Shown here: positions 8,306 through 18,074 of the stretch, piece by piece | Position numbering within the stretch: the first letter of the stretch is position 1 | Layout of the letters: every line of letters starts with the position of its first letter | From: Corynebacterium sanguinis | Lineage (GTDB): Bacteria; Actinomycetota; Actinomycetes; Mycobacteriales; Mycobacteriaceae | Reading direction: 5' to 3' | DNA: 64,000 nt | Assembly (NCBI RefSeq): GCF_007641235.1 | Contig: NZ_CP038157.1 | Coordinates: forward strand, 682,001-746,000 | The notes under the pieces: model-generated | Seen by the model: only the letters and a program-made list of their open reading frames with translations | Databases searched by the model: none | Told to the model about the DNA's origin: nothing | Translations under genes and position numbers: made by a program

Positions 8306-11300
8306 TCAGCTAAACTCCGAGAACTTAAACCCGAGCTGCGCCGCGTTTTCCTTGATCACCCGGATCGTGGAATCGGGAAAGCCTGCCGGAAGCTCCGCTT
8401 CAATCTCAACCGTCACGCGCATGCTGGCACCTGAAGCTCTGAGCATTTCCAAAATCTCGTTGCCGATGGTGTAGAAGCCCGATGCGTACGATTCACCGTC
8501 CACTGGTGCCGCACCACGGTATCGTGTTTTCACCAACACCTCAGGCGCCGAGGGCGCGGGGGTAATCGGAGTGTCCACATCCAGGTCAGGATCCGGCGAG
8601 GGCGTCGGCGCGACCGGCTCCGGTTCAACGACCTGCTGCTGCGCGAGCTCAATAGAGAGCAACACAGTCGAGTCCGTGACGTTGAAGGAGCCCGTCCCCG
8701 CCGGCGGAATCACCATATCGAGGTACCTGCCTGAGTCTGGGTCTTTGCGTGCCGCAATGGCAAACTTCTCAGAATCGACCATAATGCGTTGGGTCGCACC
8801 CGCGATGGCGGAATCGAGAACCTCCCTGCGTGCAAGCCGCATCATATAGGGGAAGCGCGTGAAGTATCCCCACAGCTCACCGACCGTGATTTCCCCCTGT
8901 TCATCCCAGATCGCGCCAAGCTGGTCGCGCATGGTCATCCCGAGGGTCTCCGCGCCGAGGTCCGCAACGAGCTGCCCACCGCGAATCAGCTGGGCAGCAG
9001 CGCGCTCCGGGATTGTCCCGGCGCCGGATCCCATTTTGTCGTGCTCCACCGTGAAGGGCTGCGTGGCGTCATCCATCTCGGGGTAGAGCAGGTGCGAGTA
9101 GGCCGAGATGATCTTATCGTCGACGGATTCGTTGAATCTCCGCCGGTTCTCAACGGCCTGGCGCGTCTGCTGCGCCGAGAGGTTGAGCGCGTCCGCGTCT
9201 TCGACAACAGAATCCCACGCGAGGAAGTTGCGCACTGCGGCATCCAGGCTCTCGAGCTCGGCGCTGTCGGCCGCGGCGAAGACCAAGGTATTGCGGAACA
9301 CTCGCGGAGTTGACCCCCGCTGCTCGATCGTGTCATGGACCCAAGCGCGCGCGGGGTTAACCTTCCCGCTGCGCGAATACGGGTACTTGGGGTGGACGAT
9401 GACGAGGGCGACGGTGTCTTGGTCTGGAACGTCACCGCTGGCCGTCGGAGCCGCGTGAATCCGCTGGAAGTGGTTGTCCGGCTTGGCGGTGCGCTGCAGC
9501 CTGGTGACCACTTCGTTCCACACGGTGTCGGGGTCTTCGCGCAACCTTTCGGCGTAGTCCGCGGCTGTCTTGGCCACCGAGGGCTGGGTATCGAACCAGT
9601 AGTGGCCGTTTTCCTCGTAGAAGAAGGTCGAGCGCTGGGAGAGCTGCTCGAGGGCGCTGCCGAAGTTGCCCAGCTGGTCCCCCGGAACTGCCACGCCCAA
9701 CCAGACGTACTGCTTATCCAGGCCCTTTCGGGAGGTGCGGGGGGCAGCCCCCATAAAGATTGTGCGCGCGATGCGCTGGGTCACCGATCGCGCGCCGAGC
9801 ACGGGCTTTTGTTTATCGACGACCGCCGCTGTCGATCCTTCCCCGTCAATGTCGGCGTCGATAATAGGCTTCCAGGAATCCTCCAAGTACTGCGTGAGTT
9901 CGGTGCCGACAGCGTTCGATCCCACGGGCACGGTCCCCGGCATGATCATCGGCGATGTGTCGTTCGTGGCCCACAGCGTGGAGACGATGGTGGAGACGAG
10001 CTTGAGCACGCCGCGGGTGCGCTGAAACCGCTCGAGAGCCGACCAATCCTCGTAGAGCCTGTCCAAAAGCTCCGGGTGGATCGGGTACGAGCGCTTGATG
10101 CGGGTCTCATAGTCGTTGCTTGCGGTGGCCGCCTCGCTGGGGAAGAGCGGGGAATCTTTCCGGTACATCTCCGCGAACAGGCGCGCCGTCGCGCTTATTT
10201 GGCGCAGCTGATCGGCATCGGGGTCCCGGAATACTCGGCGCCGGACGATTTCGAAGGACTCCTCCTTCGTCGAGGGGCGCCACTGGTCAGCCACACGCCC
10301 GATGACGTTCTGTAGGTTCTGCAGTGCCGCCTTGCCGCGGGCACCACCGACCTCGTTATCCCTGGCCTCACCGTCGGCGGCCTCCTCGGACGCCGGGATG
10401 GAGACCAACAGCATCGTACGCGGGGTCGTACGAACTGCCTCCGTGAGCGTTTGCGCAAAGGTAAATTGCGTTTCAAAGCTGCCCGCGTGCAGCCCCGTTG
10501 CATCGACGAGCTGGCGGGCGTAGGCCACCCATTCGTCGATAAGGATGAGCGACGGGGAATACTCGCGCAAAACCCTGTGCAGAGACTCGCCCGGGTTCGT
10601 GCCGGTGCGGTCGGCCTCCGCGACGATCTCGTACGCCTCAGGCCCGCCGAGCTGCCAGGCGAGTTCGCCCCAGAGCGTGTGCACCTGCGTGCCATCGGGC
10701 TTTGTATCAACACTCCCCGGGTGCAGGTACGTGCCAACGAGCACGACGCGGCGCAACCCGAGGCCTTCCAGGTCCACGTTGCCGTTGCTAGCCACGAGCT
10801 CCTGGACGTCCTGGGGGTAATCCTTCGCGGGGAGTCCGCTAAACAGGTGGTAGAGGGCCAGCATGGAGTGGGTTTTGCCGCCGCCGAAATTCGTCTGCAG
10901 GTTCACCACGGGGCTAGCGTTATCGTCTCCGCCGAAGCGCTTGAGCGCGCGGGACAGAAGATCGCTCAACCCTTCCGTGAGGTAAGTGCGAGTGAAGAAT
11001 TCGACCGGGTCGGCGTATTCGGCGGCGTGTGTCTCTCGCTTGTGCACTTTGTGCAGGTCGGCGGCGAACTCCGCGGCGGTAAAGTTGCCATTCAGCACGT
11101 CGTCGTGCGGCAGGATCACCTCACGCCAGGGTTTCATGCCCGCGCTAGGTTCCACGGAGACGGCCCTCGTGCGGGTATCGCTCCGCGTCTGCTCCTGGAA
11201 GACCTGACGCTGTAGCGTCTGGCGCTCTCTGGCTACGTCATCCGCAGAGTCCGATGCGTCGACGGCGCGAAGCAGGCGCTCAATTGTGTCGAGGGCGCGG

Positions 11301-11641
11301 ATTGTGTCGTCCGAGCTGAGGGTTTTGCCGTGCGCCCAATTGTCGCGCACTTCCCTCAGCTCGGAGGCGTAGGACTGCTGGGGACGGGACAGAACATCTT
11401 TGAAGTTGTAGCCGTACTCAGTGATGGCCTTCAGCAGCGTCTGCGGGTCGTCCAATTCCATTGAATAGGATGACCTGCCGGTCTTTTGCGCCATGCGCCG
11501 TGCCCACACCTCGTTCCAGGGGGTATTTGTCCCGTCCTGAAGCTCCGGAACTGTCTGCATCACCTCGTCGACGGGGTCCTGCAAGCCTTCGACAAGGTAC
11601 TCGAAGGCTGCGGTCAGCCGCTCCCTGTTGCTTTTCGCCAT
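8306..11641 (-). CDS. DUF499 ATPase with N-terminal Swt1/HEPN-like domain (putative anti-phage)
   Basis: Large AAA+ ATPase (1111 residues) of the DUF499 / COG1483 family, whose members are typically found beside DUF1156 methylases and helicases in defence islands. Residues 1-130 are helical and Swt1/HEPN-like, with EVRDNWAHG containing R99-x4-H104, the HEPN ribonuclease signature. Walker A NFGGGKTHS lies at about 251-259 and Walker B SLILIDEW at 364-371. The C-terminus has a Pro/Asp linker (about 1000-1030) before a last 75-residue alpha/beta segment (VTVEIEAELP). The ATG at 11639-11641 has a GGGAG site; an upstream TTG at 11662 is less likely. It is third in the operon. Role inferred; the family itself is poorly characterised. 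Confidence 0.85.
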   Translation of the reverse strand: MAKSNRERLTAAFEYLVEGLQDPVDEVMQTVPELQDGTNTPWNEVWARRMAQKTGRSSYSMELDDPQTLLKAITEYGYNFKDVLSRPQQSYASELREVRDNWAHGKTLSSDDTIRALDTIERLLRAVDASDSADDVARERQTLQRQVFQEQTRSDTRTRAVSVEPSAGMKPWREVILPHDDVLNGNFTAAEFAADLHKVHKRETHAAEYADPVEFFTRTYLTEGLSDLLSRALKRFGGDDNASPVVNLQTNFGGGKTHSMLALYHLFSGLPAKDYPQDVQELVASNGNVDLEGLGLRRVVLVGTYLHPGSVDTKPDGTQVHTLWGELAWQLGGPEAYEIVAEADRTGTNPGESLHRVLREYSPSLILIDEWVAYARQLVDATGLHAGSFETQFTFAQTLTEAVRTTPRTMLLVSIPASEEAADGEARDNEVGGARGKAALQNLQNVIGRVADQWRPSTKEESFEIVRRRVFRDPDADQLRQISATARLFAEMYRKDSPLFPSEAATASNDYETRIKRSYPIHPELLDRLYEDWSALERFQRTRGVLKLVSTIVSTLWATNDTSPMIMPGTVPVGSNAVGTELTQYLEDSWKPIIDADIDGEGSTAAVVDKQKPVLGARSVTQRIARTIFMGAAPRTSRKGLDKQYVWLGVAVPGDQLGNFGSALEQLSQRSTFFYEENGHYWFDTQPSVAKTAADYAERLREDPDTVWNEVVTRLQRTAKPDNHFQRIHAAPTASGDVPDQDTVALVIVHPKYPYSRSGKVNPARAWVHDTIEQRGSTPRVFRNTLVFAAADSAELESLDAAVRNFLAWDSVVEDADALNLSAQQTRQAVENRRRFNESVDDKIISAYSHLLYPEMDDATQPFTVEHDKMGSGAGTIPERAAAQLIRGGQLVADLGAETLGMTMRDQLGAIWDEQGEITVGELWGYFTRFPYMMRLARREVLDSAIAGATQRIMVDSEKFAIAARKDPDSGRYLDMVIPPAGTGSFNVTDSTVLLSIELAQQQVVEPEPVAPTPSPDPDLDVDTPITPAPSAPEVLVKTRYRGAAPVDGESYASGFYTIGNEILEMLRASGASMRVTVEIEAELPAGFPDSTIRVIKENAAQLGFKFSEFS

Positions 11642-11753
11642 GACATCTCCCAGGCAAGCCAATAAGCCCCGTTTGGCGGGGTAGTTTTCATTCCTTATGG
11701 AATCAATCTACGCAACGCCGCGCTCTTGCGGTGGGATTCCGTCACAAAAGCTT

Positions 11754-14522
11754 TTAAAACTCCAGGTGGCCCTGGGCACCTACAGGAAGCTCCGCGGCGA
11801 GCTGGCGTGCCTTTTCTGTGAGGTCGTTCCACGAGGTCACCAGCGCGTTGAACATGACACCGTGGGAGGTATCACCGTTCTTTTCTGCCTCGTGGTAGAG
11901 CAGGAACCCGAGCTCCTTGACGGCGTCTTCATCGACGTGGCCTTCGATGTCGTTGAGCATGCCGGCGACCCTGTCGATGCCGTCGACGCTGAGCGCACCC
12001 GTTAGCCGCACGGTGGCTTCCCAGATGCTCACGGATTCGTCGCTGGCCACGTCCCATGCCTCGGCGAGTTCCTCCGGCGGGATGAGGCGCGCCTTGCCGC
12101 CGCTGGCCTCGAGGATGCCGCCGCGCACCAGCCCGCCGAGCGATGTGTCGGAGGAGCGGGCAAGCTGGTCGGCGATGCCTGAGCTCTCCTTGCCCCACGC
12201 GTAGGTGCGGTACCAGCGCAGCGCGAACCTCGAGTCCGGGTCGAGGTCTGCCTCCTGCTCCCCGAGGACCTCGTCGAGCACCTGGTTGATAAGGATGAGC
12301 GCATCACGCACGCCCATGTTGGACCCGTCGGGCTCGCGCACGAGCGAGTAGCGGGAATACACCGCGATGCCCGGGCCGATCGCGGCCTGAGCAAGGTCCA
12401 CCGGCGCGATGGTCGCCTGCATGAGTGCGCGCAGCGACTCCGGCAGCTCGCGCTTGAGTTCGCGGACGAACGCCCGGCGCGTGGTTGTCGGCGCGTCTTC
12501 GTGGCGCGGACGGCAGGCGAGCACGATTGAGGACGCCAACGCGTTCGTGCCGGATGCAATCATGCGAACCGAACCCTCCGTTCTCATTGGCCAGGTCGCG
12601 GTGATCTCCCAACCGGCATTCATCAGCCCATCGAGCAACGTGTGCCAGCCCGTCGAAGACGTGCCGGCATCGCGAACGTCCTGCTGCTTGTACGCGTAAT
12701 AGACGGTCAGCGGAACATCGCTCCTAGCGCCGTCGCGCATCCGCTTGAAGACCTTGTTGAAGCCTTCAACGAAGAACTGCTCCGCACCCTCCCTCCCGCC
12801 GTGGCGATACGGGTTGGCGACCAACTCCTCAGTTTTAGGCGTAAGCATGGTGTCAAAGACGCTAGGGAGGATCACCCTCAGTGAGCGCCGCAACCACACG
12901 TAGAAGAAGTCCGACAGGTCGGAGTACCCGATGTTGTCGTAATAAGGGGGATCGGTAGAAACAACTAGCCCCGAGTACTCCCCCTCCGCCGCGTCTGCCT
13001 GACAAGCTTCTGCTATTGACCGAGCTGGCGAGGTGGATATCACCTTGGTGATCCAAGTGAGCTGGCCGATGAAATTCCCGCTAGAAGCCGAAAAAGGATT
13101 AACCTCAGCGTAATCCCACACCATCGGGATAGCTTGCCTCCCGAACACATTTCGCATCTTCTCGCCGGTGTTGTGCCAGCTGCAGAGACTTGACGAATAG
13201 TCCGCCATACGCCCAATACTGAGACCGAGGTACGTCGCCACCGCATCCGCGTAAGCCTCCGCACCGCTGCCGCCGGCGTCGAGTCGGGCACCGCGCTCCA
13301 TACCCGACGTGAGGGCATCGCTAAGCACCTTCTCACGCGCCTCGGAGACCAGGTCACTCAGCGTGGTCAGCGCGACGAGCTGGCGGTTGGTGAAGAGGTC
13401 TGCCCAAAGCTTGAAGCCATATGCTTGTACCCGGAACGACGGAGCGACAGGGGGCAGTTTAGCAGTTGGAATTGTTCCAGGGCGCTCTGTCTCAGACGCC
13501 AAAACATGCTTGCTAGAAGGAGAAATATAGATCCTGCCGCGAGAATCCTCTCCGACTACTGCAATCAAGTGCGCCCCCATCCGTCCGGCCTTCCCCTCTG
13601 ACCGGATGTACTTGAGGTCGATCGGCGTGCCGTCGGCAATCGATACCGCCCCCTTGCGCGACACCGTCCCATCCGCATCGCCCTTCGGCCCCTCGGCGTC
13701 GTGGCGGACCTCGTAGCGCACCTCGCCGTCGACGACCTTGGCCTCGACCCAGGCTTCCTTGCCCTTCTTCTTGCTCAACCACCACGAACGCACCAGCGGC
13801 ACCTCGATGGGGTTGGCGGGGTTCGGGTTTTTCACCGTGCGCGCCCAGATCCACGCGATTACCGTGTGCTCGGTGCCGCCTGGCGCCGTGACCTTCGGGT
13901 AGAGGTGGCCGATGCGCTTTTCCGCCTCGTCGCGCATCCACTCGCCGTAGAAGCGGACGTCCTCTGCGAGCCCCTCCGCGCGCGACCAGCCGTTCGTAGG
14001 CGCGGGAGCGTCCGGGTTCACAGGGGCTTGGCCGGCAAACTTCGGCGGGATCTCAATCATGGCCTTGTTGATAAGCACCGCCAGCGGGTTAAGGTCACTG
14101 GCATGTGCCTCGAGCCCGAGGCGCTGCGCCTCGAGCGGGATCGCACCACCACCGGCGAAGGGATCCACCACGGCGGGAAGTTCACCGCCGTTGGATTTTC
14201 TAATCTCCTTGCGCGCCTGTGCAAGGAGCTTCTCGTCGTTGGAGTTCTCCCACACCACGAGCTTTTCCAGCAGCCCGTGCAGGCGGGCGCGCTCGGCGTC
14301 TTGTTCCTCCTCCGTGGGGAAGAGCTCGGGGTGGGAGGAGGGGTCGTCGACAAGCTGCGCGAAGAGCACCGCGCGTGCGGCCGCGAGCGGGCGGCGCGCC
14401 CAGTAGAGGTGCAGCGTCGAGGGGTGGCCATGGCGAATGGATTTCTCGCGGGCGGACTCGGCGTTGATAACCTCGAGCGGCAGGGCGACCTCGATGAGCT
14501 TCTTGCGCGGGGTGTCAGTCAC
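11754..14522 (-). CDS. DUF1156 adenine-specific DNA methylase (putative anti-phage)
   Basis: 922-residue DNA methyltransferase of the DUF1156 / COG1743 family. The N-terminal DUF1156 signature is clear (EVALPLEVINAESAREKSIR, then GHPSTLHLYWARRPLAAARA). The SAM site DPFAGGG lies at 120-126 and the N6-adenine catalytic motif DPPYYDN at about 524-530. The expected zinc-ribbon loop after WIWARTV reads KNPNPANPIEV, with no cysteines. The gene starts 25 bases after the helicase stop. In such systems the methylase is thought to mark self DNA, although the target site cannot be read from sequence. Confidence 0.9.
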   Translation of the reverse strand: MTDTPRKKLIEVALPLEVINAESAREKSIRHGHPSTLHLYWARRPLAAARAVLFAQLVDDPSSHPELFPTEEEQDAERARLHGLLEKLVVWENSNDEKLLAQARKEIRKSNGGELPAVVDPFAGGGAIPLEAQRLGLEAHASDLNPLAVLINKAMIEIPPKFAGQAPVNPDAPAPTNGWSRAEGLAEDVRFYGEWMRDEAEKRIGHLYPKVTAPGGTEHTVIAWIWARTVKNPNPANPIEVPLVRSWWLSKKKGKEAWVEAKVVDGEVRYEVRHDAEGPKGDADGTVSRKGAVSIADGTPIDLKYIRSEGKAGRMGAHLIAVVGEDSRGRIYISPSSKHVLASETERPGTIPTAKLPPVAPSFRVQAYGFKLWADLFTNRQLVALTTLSDLVSEAREKVLSDALTSGMERGARLDAGGSGAEAYADAVATYLGLSIGRMADYSSSLCSWHNTGEKMRNVFGRQAIPMVWDYAEVNPFSASSGNFIGQLTWITKVISTSPARSIAEACQADAAEGEYSGLVVSTDPPYYDNIGYSDLSDFFYVWLRRSLRVILPSVFDTMLTPKTEELVANPYRHGGREGAEQFFVEGFNKVFKRMRDGARSDVPLTVYYAYKQQDVRDAGTSSTGWHTLLDGLMNAGWEITATWPMRTEGSVRMIASGTNALASSIVLACRPRHEDAPTTTRRAFVRELKRELPESLRALMQATIAPVDLAQAAIGPGIAVYSRYSLVREPDGSNMGVRDALILINQVLDEVLGEQEADLDPDSRFALRWYRTYAWGKESSGIADQLARSSDTSLGGLVRGGILEASGGKARLIPPEELAEAWDVASDESVSIWEATVRLTGALSVDGIDRVAGMLNDIEGHVDEDAVKELGFLLYHEAEKNGDTSHGVMFNALVTSWNDLTEKARQLAAELPVGAQGHLEF

Positions 14523-14547
14523 TGCATCAGGGTATCAACGCTGCTCA

Positions 14548-17500
14548 CTAGGCCCGCGGATCGATCCCCCTGTTCCAGTGGTAGGCCCACTTTTCGTTAG
14601 AGGAGTCCGTCCCCAGGCCGGGGCGGTAGGTGTCGAAGGCGCGGTACACATAGCGGATGTCATCATGTGCAGCCCCGTCGGGAGACAGGCTCACCAGCGA
14701 CAAAATATGGCGGTTGTCCTCACTCTGGTTTTGCGCAAACTGAATCTCGCTCACCGTCACTGTGAACAAATCGGCGCCGCGAGTACGAGCCTTAACCTCG
14801 ATGAAGTAAACATCCCCGTTCGCATCGGTGGAGCGAATATCAAAACCCTTGTTGTTGTGCGGCATCTCCTCGGGTGCGCGCCCGAGCGCGCGTTCCGCCG
14901 CCATCGTCAGGTCAACTCCGCGGCGCTCCGATTCCTCGGTGCTAATTGCAAAGGTATCCGGATCTTTGTCTTCTTTTCTAGGGCCGACGATACCGGGCGG
15001 GAGGACGAGCGCTACCCCGCGGATTACCCCAGGAGCCGCCACGAGGCGGCGCTGCCGCTCGATGTCGGCGAGGCGTCTACCCAGCCGCTCCCGTAACTCC
15101 TCGCCCTTGCGCCGGGCTGCCGCCTCCGAGATCTCCTCATCGTGTTTGTCGCCGTCACCGGCAAGGCGCATGGCCTGGCTGTACCAGCGATTGGATTCCG
15201 CGGTGAGCCGCTCACGCACCTGCTGGGCAGTGCGATCGAGCTCCGCGTTCCTGCGCCGCACCAGCTCGCCCAGGCGCGGGAGCGCACCGTCCTCGTAGGC
15301 CTCGCGAAGCGCCGTAACCGTCACCTCGGCAGCAGGCTTCTTCGTCAGGCCATGCGCGAGCGCATAGGCGTACTCCTCCTCCGACGCGGCATCAAACGAC
15401 AGGTGGGCTGGGCTCGATCCCGTCTCCACCGCGATGTCGGTCTCCTGCGGGTCAGCCGGGATGACCACGTAGTCGAAGTGGTGCGAGACCACGTCATTCT
15501 CCGCCTCAGCCGTGTGAATGGTCTGCTCAACGATGTAGAGCAGGTGCGGGACGGTCACAGGGGTATCCCTGCGATCCACCAGCACTGTACCGGTGGTAAG
15601 CGTCTCGGAGAGCTGGTCGATGGTGTGGTTAACCAAGGCGTCGAGAAGCGGGTGCCCTGGCGCGAGCAGCACCGCCTCGGGCGCGCCCTCCACCGAGACC
15701 CGCTGAGGCGAAAACGTCACGCGCTCGTAGCTGCGGGCCACCGCACCCCCTGCAGCCCGCGCCCTGGCACAAACCGCGGCGGGCACATGCGTCACCTCGT
15801 AGCGGCCCTGCTCCCGCTCGAAAATTCCACCCCCAAAGCGCTCTAGCGCGGACCTGACGAAGGCATCGATGGCGCCAGGCTGTAGTTTGCGCTCGCGTGC
15901 GACCTCCATCGCTCGCTTAATCTCAGCGACGTCTGCCTCACCGAGCGTGTCGTGGTCCAAGGCGGTTTCCTCCACGAGCTCGCGCAGGCCCAGCGTGATA
16001 CCTGCATCGATAACCTCGTTCATGCGGCGCCTTGTGGCGGGATCATCACCGTACCGGATTGCCTTGACAAGCAGGTCTTTGAGCGACTCGTTTTCGAAGG
16101 CGTCGCCGTTTCCCAACACGTTGAATAGGCTGCCGTTGTAGGCCTGTCCCATGACCTCAATCTTGCCCAAAAGCGCCGCAAACACGTCACCCTCCCGAGT
16201 ACCGCCGGCGACCAAGTTCCACAGGTGGCACACTTCCCTCTGACCGATGCGGTGGATGCGCCCGAACCGCTGCTCAATACGGTTCGGGTTCCAGGGAAGG
16301 TCATAGTTGACCATGAGGTGCGCGCGCTGGAGGTTAAGACCCTCCCCTGCCGCATCGGTGGCCACGAGGACGACCACGTTGGGGTTGCGCGTGAACTCTT
16401 CCTGGATCCGCGTGCGCTCCTTACGGGCTACCCCGCCGTGTATCGCCACCACGGCATCTTGGCTCCCAAGCAGCGCGGTGATTCGCCGATTCAGGTAGTC
16501 GAGAGTGTCCCTGTGCTCCGTAAAGACGATGAGCTTGCGCGGTGCACCGTCGGCCGTCGGCGTGCCGAGCACGCGGGTGTTCAAGATCGAGCGCAGTTGC
16601 ACCCACTTGGAGTCCTCCTCCGCATTGCGCACACTCTGGGCCTGGGCAACAAGCGCGTCAAGCGCGGCGATCTCCGCGCGGAGCTCCTCTACAGTCTGCG
16701 AGGCCGTCGCAGCGTCGAGAACTTCCTGCTCGACATCCTCCACCTCGGCGGCGGAATATTCCTCGTCGTAGGAGCTCAACCGCTCCACATCGTCTTCGCT
16801 TAACCTGGGATCTACGACCGGGTCCAGGTAACCCTGCTCGAGCAGCCTCGCGCGCTCATCAAGCCGATCGCGCCGCCGCTTGAGAGAGAGCACAATCGCC
16901 TCCGGGCTCGAGGCTAAGCGCCGCTGCAGGACCATGAGCGCGAACCCAACCGCGTTACCGCGCTTCCTATCCTTAATGCGTTCCGCGCGACCCATCTGCG
17001 TGCGCACATAGTCCGTAACGTCGTCGTACAAGGCACGTTCTGCATCAGTGAGGTCGTAGACCACCGTGTACGCTCGCCTCTCCGGGAAGAGCGGCTTGCC
17101 CTCGAAGGTGAGAAGGTCTTCCTTGACCATCCGGCGCATCAGCCCTTCGGTGTCCGTGGTGTGGACGCCGCTGCGGAACTCACCTTCGAACCGATCAGGG
17201 TCTAGCAACGACATGAACAGCTGGAAGTCCTCCTCCTTGCCAGCATGCGGGGTTGCCGTCATCAGCAGGGCGTTGCTCGCCGAGCTCACCAAGGCGCGCC
17301 CCAATTCGAATCTCCTCGTTGCCTTCACCCCGCCCGCCCACGAGCTATAGTGCGCGGACATGCGGTGCGCCTCGTCGACTACAACGACATCCCAGTCCAC
17401 CTGCGCCACCGCACCGACGAGGTCCTCCCGCCGCGCCACCTGGTCCATTTTGGCCACGAGAAAAGGGTGCGTGTCCGGCCATCCGTGCTGATGGACCATC

Positions 17501-17946
17501 GCCGGATCGAACACATCGAAGCGGAGCCCGAACTTCTCCTCCAGTTCGGCGCACCACTGATCCACCAGCCCACCCGGCGCGATGATGAGCGCGCGCTTGA
17601 GAGCCGAGCGCAGAAGCAGCTCCTTGAGATAGAGGCCCGCCATGATGGTTTTGCCCGCGCCGGGGTCGTCCGCGAGGAGGAACCTCAGCGGGATACGCGG
17701 CAGCAGCTCGCCATAGACTGCACGAATCTGGTGGGGCAAGGGATCCACCGCGGAGGAGTGGACGGCGGCCATGGGGTCGTAGAGCCCCGCATAGTTAATA
17801 CGCAGCGCCTCCGCCGCCAAACGGAAATCCGCGGCATCGGCGGTGAAAGTGGGAATGAACCCTTTCACCACAAGCTCAAGCGCTTTAGCTGAGAAAACAT
17901 CAACGCCTTGGGTGGCAATTCCTATGGCCCGGTTTTCTGTGTGCAT
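14548..17946 (-). CDS. SNF2-family helicase with C-terminal DUF3883 domain (putative anti-phage)
   Basis: 1132-residue superfamily 2 DNA translocase. Walker A is DDPGAGKTIMAGLY (93 onward) and motif II is VVVVDEAHRMS (DEAH at 191-194). The helicase C domain carries ATDAAGEGLNLQ and the SNF2-type NRIEQRFGRIHRIGQ. The last 110 residues form a DUF3883 module (NKGFDIRSTDANGDVYFIEV, then KARTRG), a nuclease-like fold also seen on DISARM DrmD helicases. The ATG at 17944-17946 has a GAAGGG site; a TTG start 78 bases upstream is possible. It is the first gene of the three-gene operon. Confidence 0.9.
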   Translation of the reverse strand: MHTENRAIGIATQGVDVFSAKALELVVKGFIPTFTADAADFRLAAEALRINYAGLYDPMAAVHSSAVDPLPHQIRAVYGELLPRIPLRFLLADDPGAGKTIMAGLYLKELLLRSALKRALIIAPGGLVDQWCAELEEKFGLRFDVFDPAMVHQHGWPDTHPFLVAKMDQVARREDLVGAVAQVDWDVVVVDEAHRMSAHYSSWAGGVKATRRFELGRALVSSASNALLMTATPHAGKEEDFQLFMSLLDPDRFEGEFRSGVHTTDTEGLMRRMVKEDLLTFEGKPLFPERRAYTVVYDLTDAERALYDDVTDYVRTQMGRAERIKDRKRGNAVGFALMVLQRRLASSPEAIVLSLKRRRDRLDERARLLEQGYLDPVVDPRLSEDDVERLSSYDEEYSAAEVEDVEQEVLDAATASQTVEELRAEIAALDALVAQAQSVRNAEEDSKWVQLRSILNTRVLGTPTADGAPRKLIVFTEHRDTLDYLNRRITALLGSQDAVVAIHGGVARKERTRIQEEFTRNPNVVVLVATDAAGEGLNLQRAHLMVNYDLPWNPNRIEQRFGRIHRIGQREVCHLWNLVAGGTREGDVFAALLGKIEVMGQAYNGSLFNVLGNGDAFENESLKDLLVKAIRYGDDPATRRRMNEVIDAGITLGLRELVEETALDHDTLGEADVAEIKRAMEVARERKLQPGAIDAFVRSALERFGGGIFEREQGRYEVTHVPAAVCARARAAGGAVARSYERVTFSPQRVSVEGAPEAVLLAPGHPLLDALVNHTIDQLSETLTTGTVLVDRRDTPVTVPHLLYIVEQTIHTAEAENDVVSHHFDYVVIPADPQETDIAVETGSSPAHLSFDAASEEEYAYALAHGLTKKPAAEVTVTALREAYEDGALPRLGELVRRRNAELDRTAQQVRERLTAESNRWYSQAMRLAGDGDKHDEEISEAAARRKGEELRERLGRRLADIERQRRLVAAPGVIRGVALVLPPGIVGPRKEDKDPDTFAISTEESERRGVDLTMAAERALGRAPEEMPHNNKGFDIRSTDANGDVYFIEVKARTRGADLFTVTVSEIQFAQNQSEDNRHILSLVSLSPDGAAHDDIRYVYRAFDTYRPGLGTDSSNEKWAYHWNRGIDPRA

Positions 17947-18074
17947 TGTTCGCCCTTCTTCCGCTGAGGACGATTCTAATGACTCCCCGGTATAACCCCC
18001 GCCAAAAGTCTGTTTTCGTACCAACTTTCAATTGCACTACCGGTGCATAATATGCGCCCATACGATGAGCGATT

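Noticed and set aside
8306..17946. Canonical DISARM, BREX or Pgl system
   Set aside because: No DUF1998 pair, PLD, PglZ or BrxL/BrxA genes are seen. Only the helicase type is shared with DISARM class 1.
17947..18024. N-terminal TTG extension of the SNF2 helicase
   Set aside because: An ATG with a good ribosome site lies 78 bases inside. The extra residues show no family similarity that I recognise.
6884..18040. Integrative element inserted at tRNA-Ser(GGA)
   Set aside because: The block starts next to the tRNA, but I found no integrase and no copy of the tRNA 3' end near 18000-18070, so no att pair is supported.
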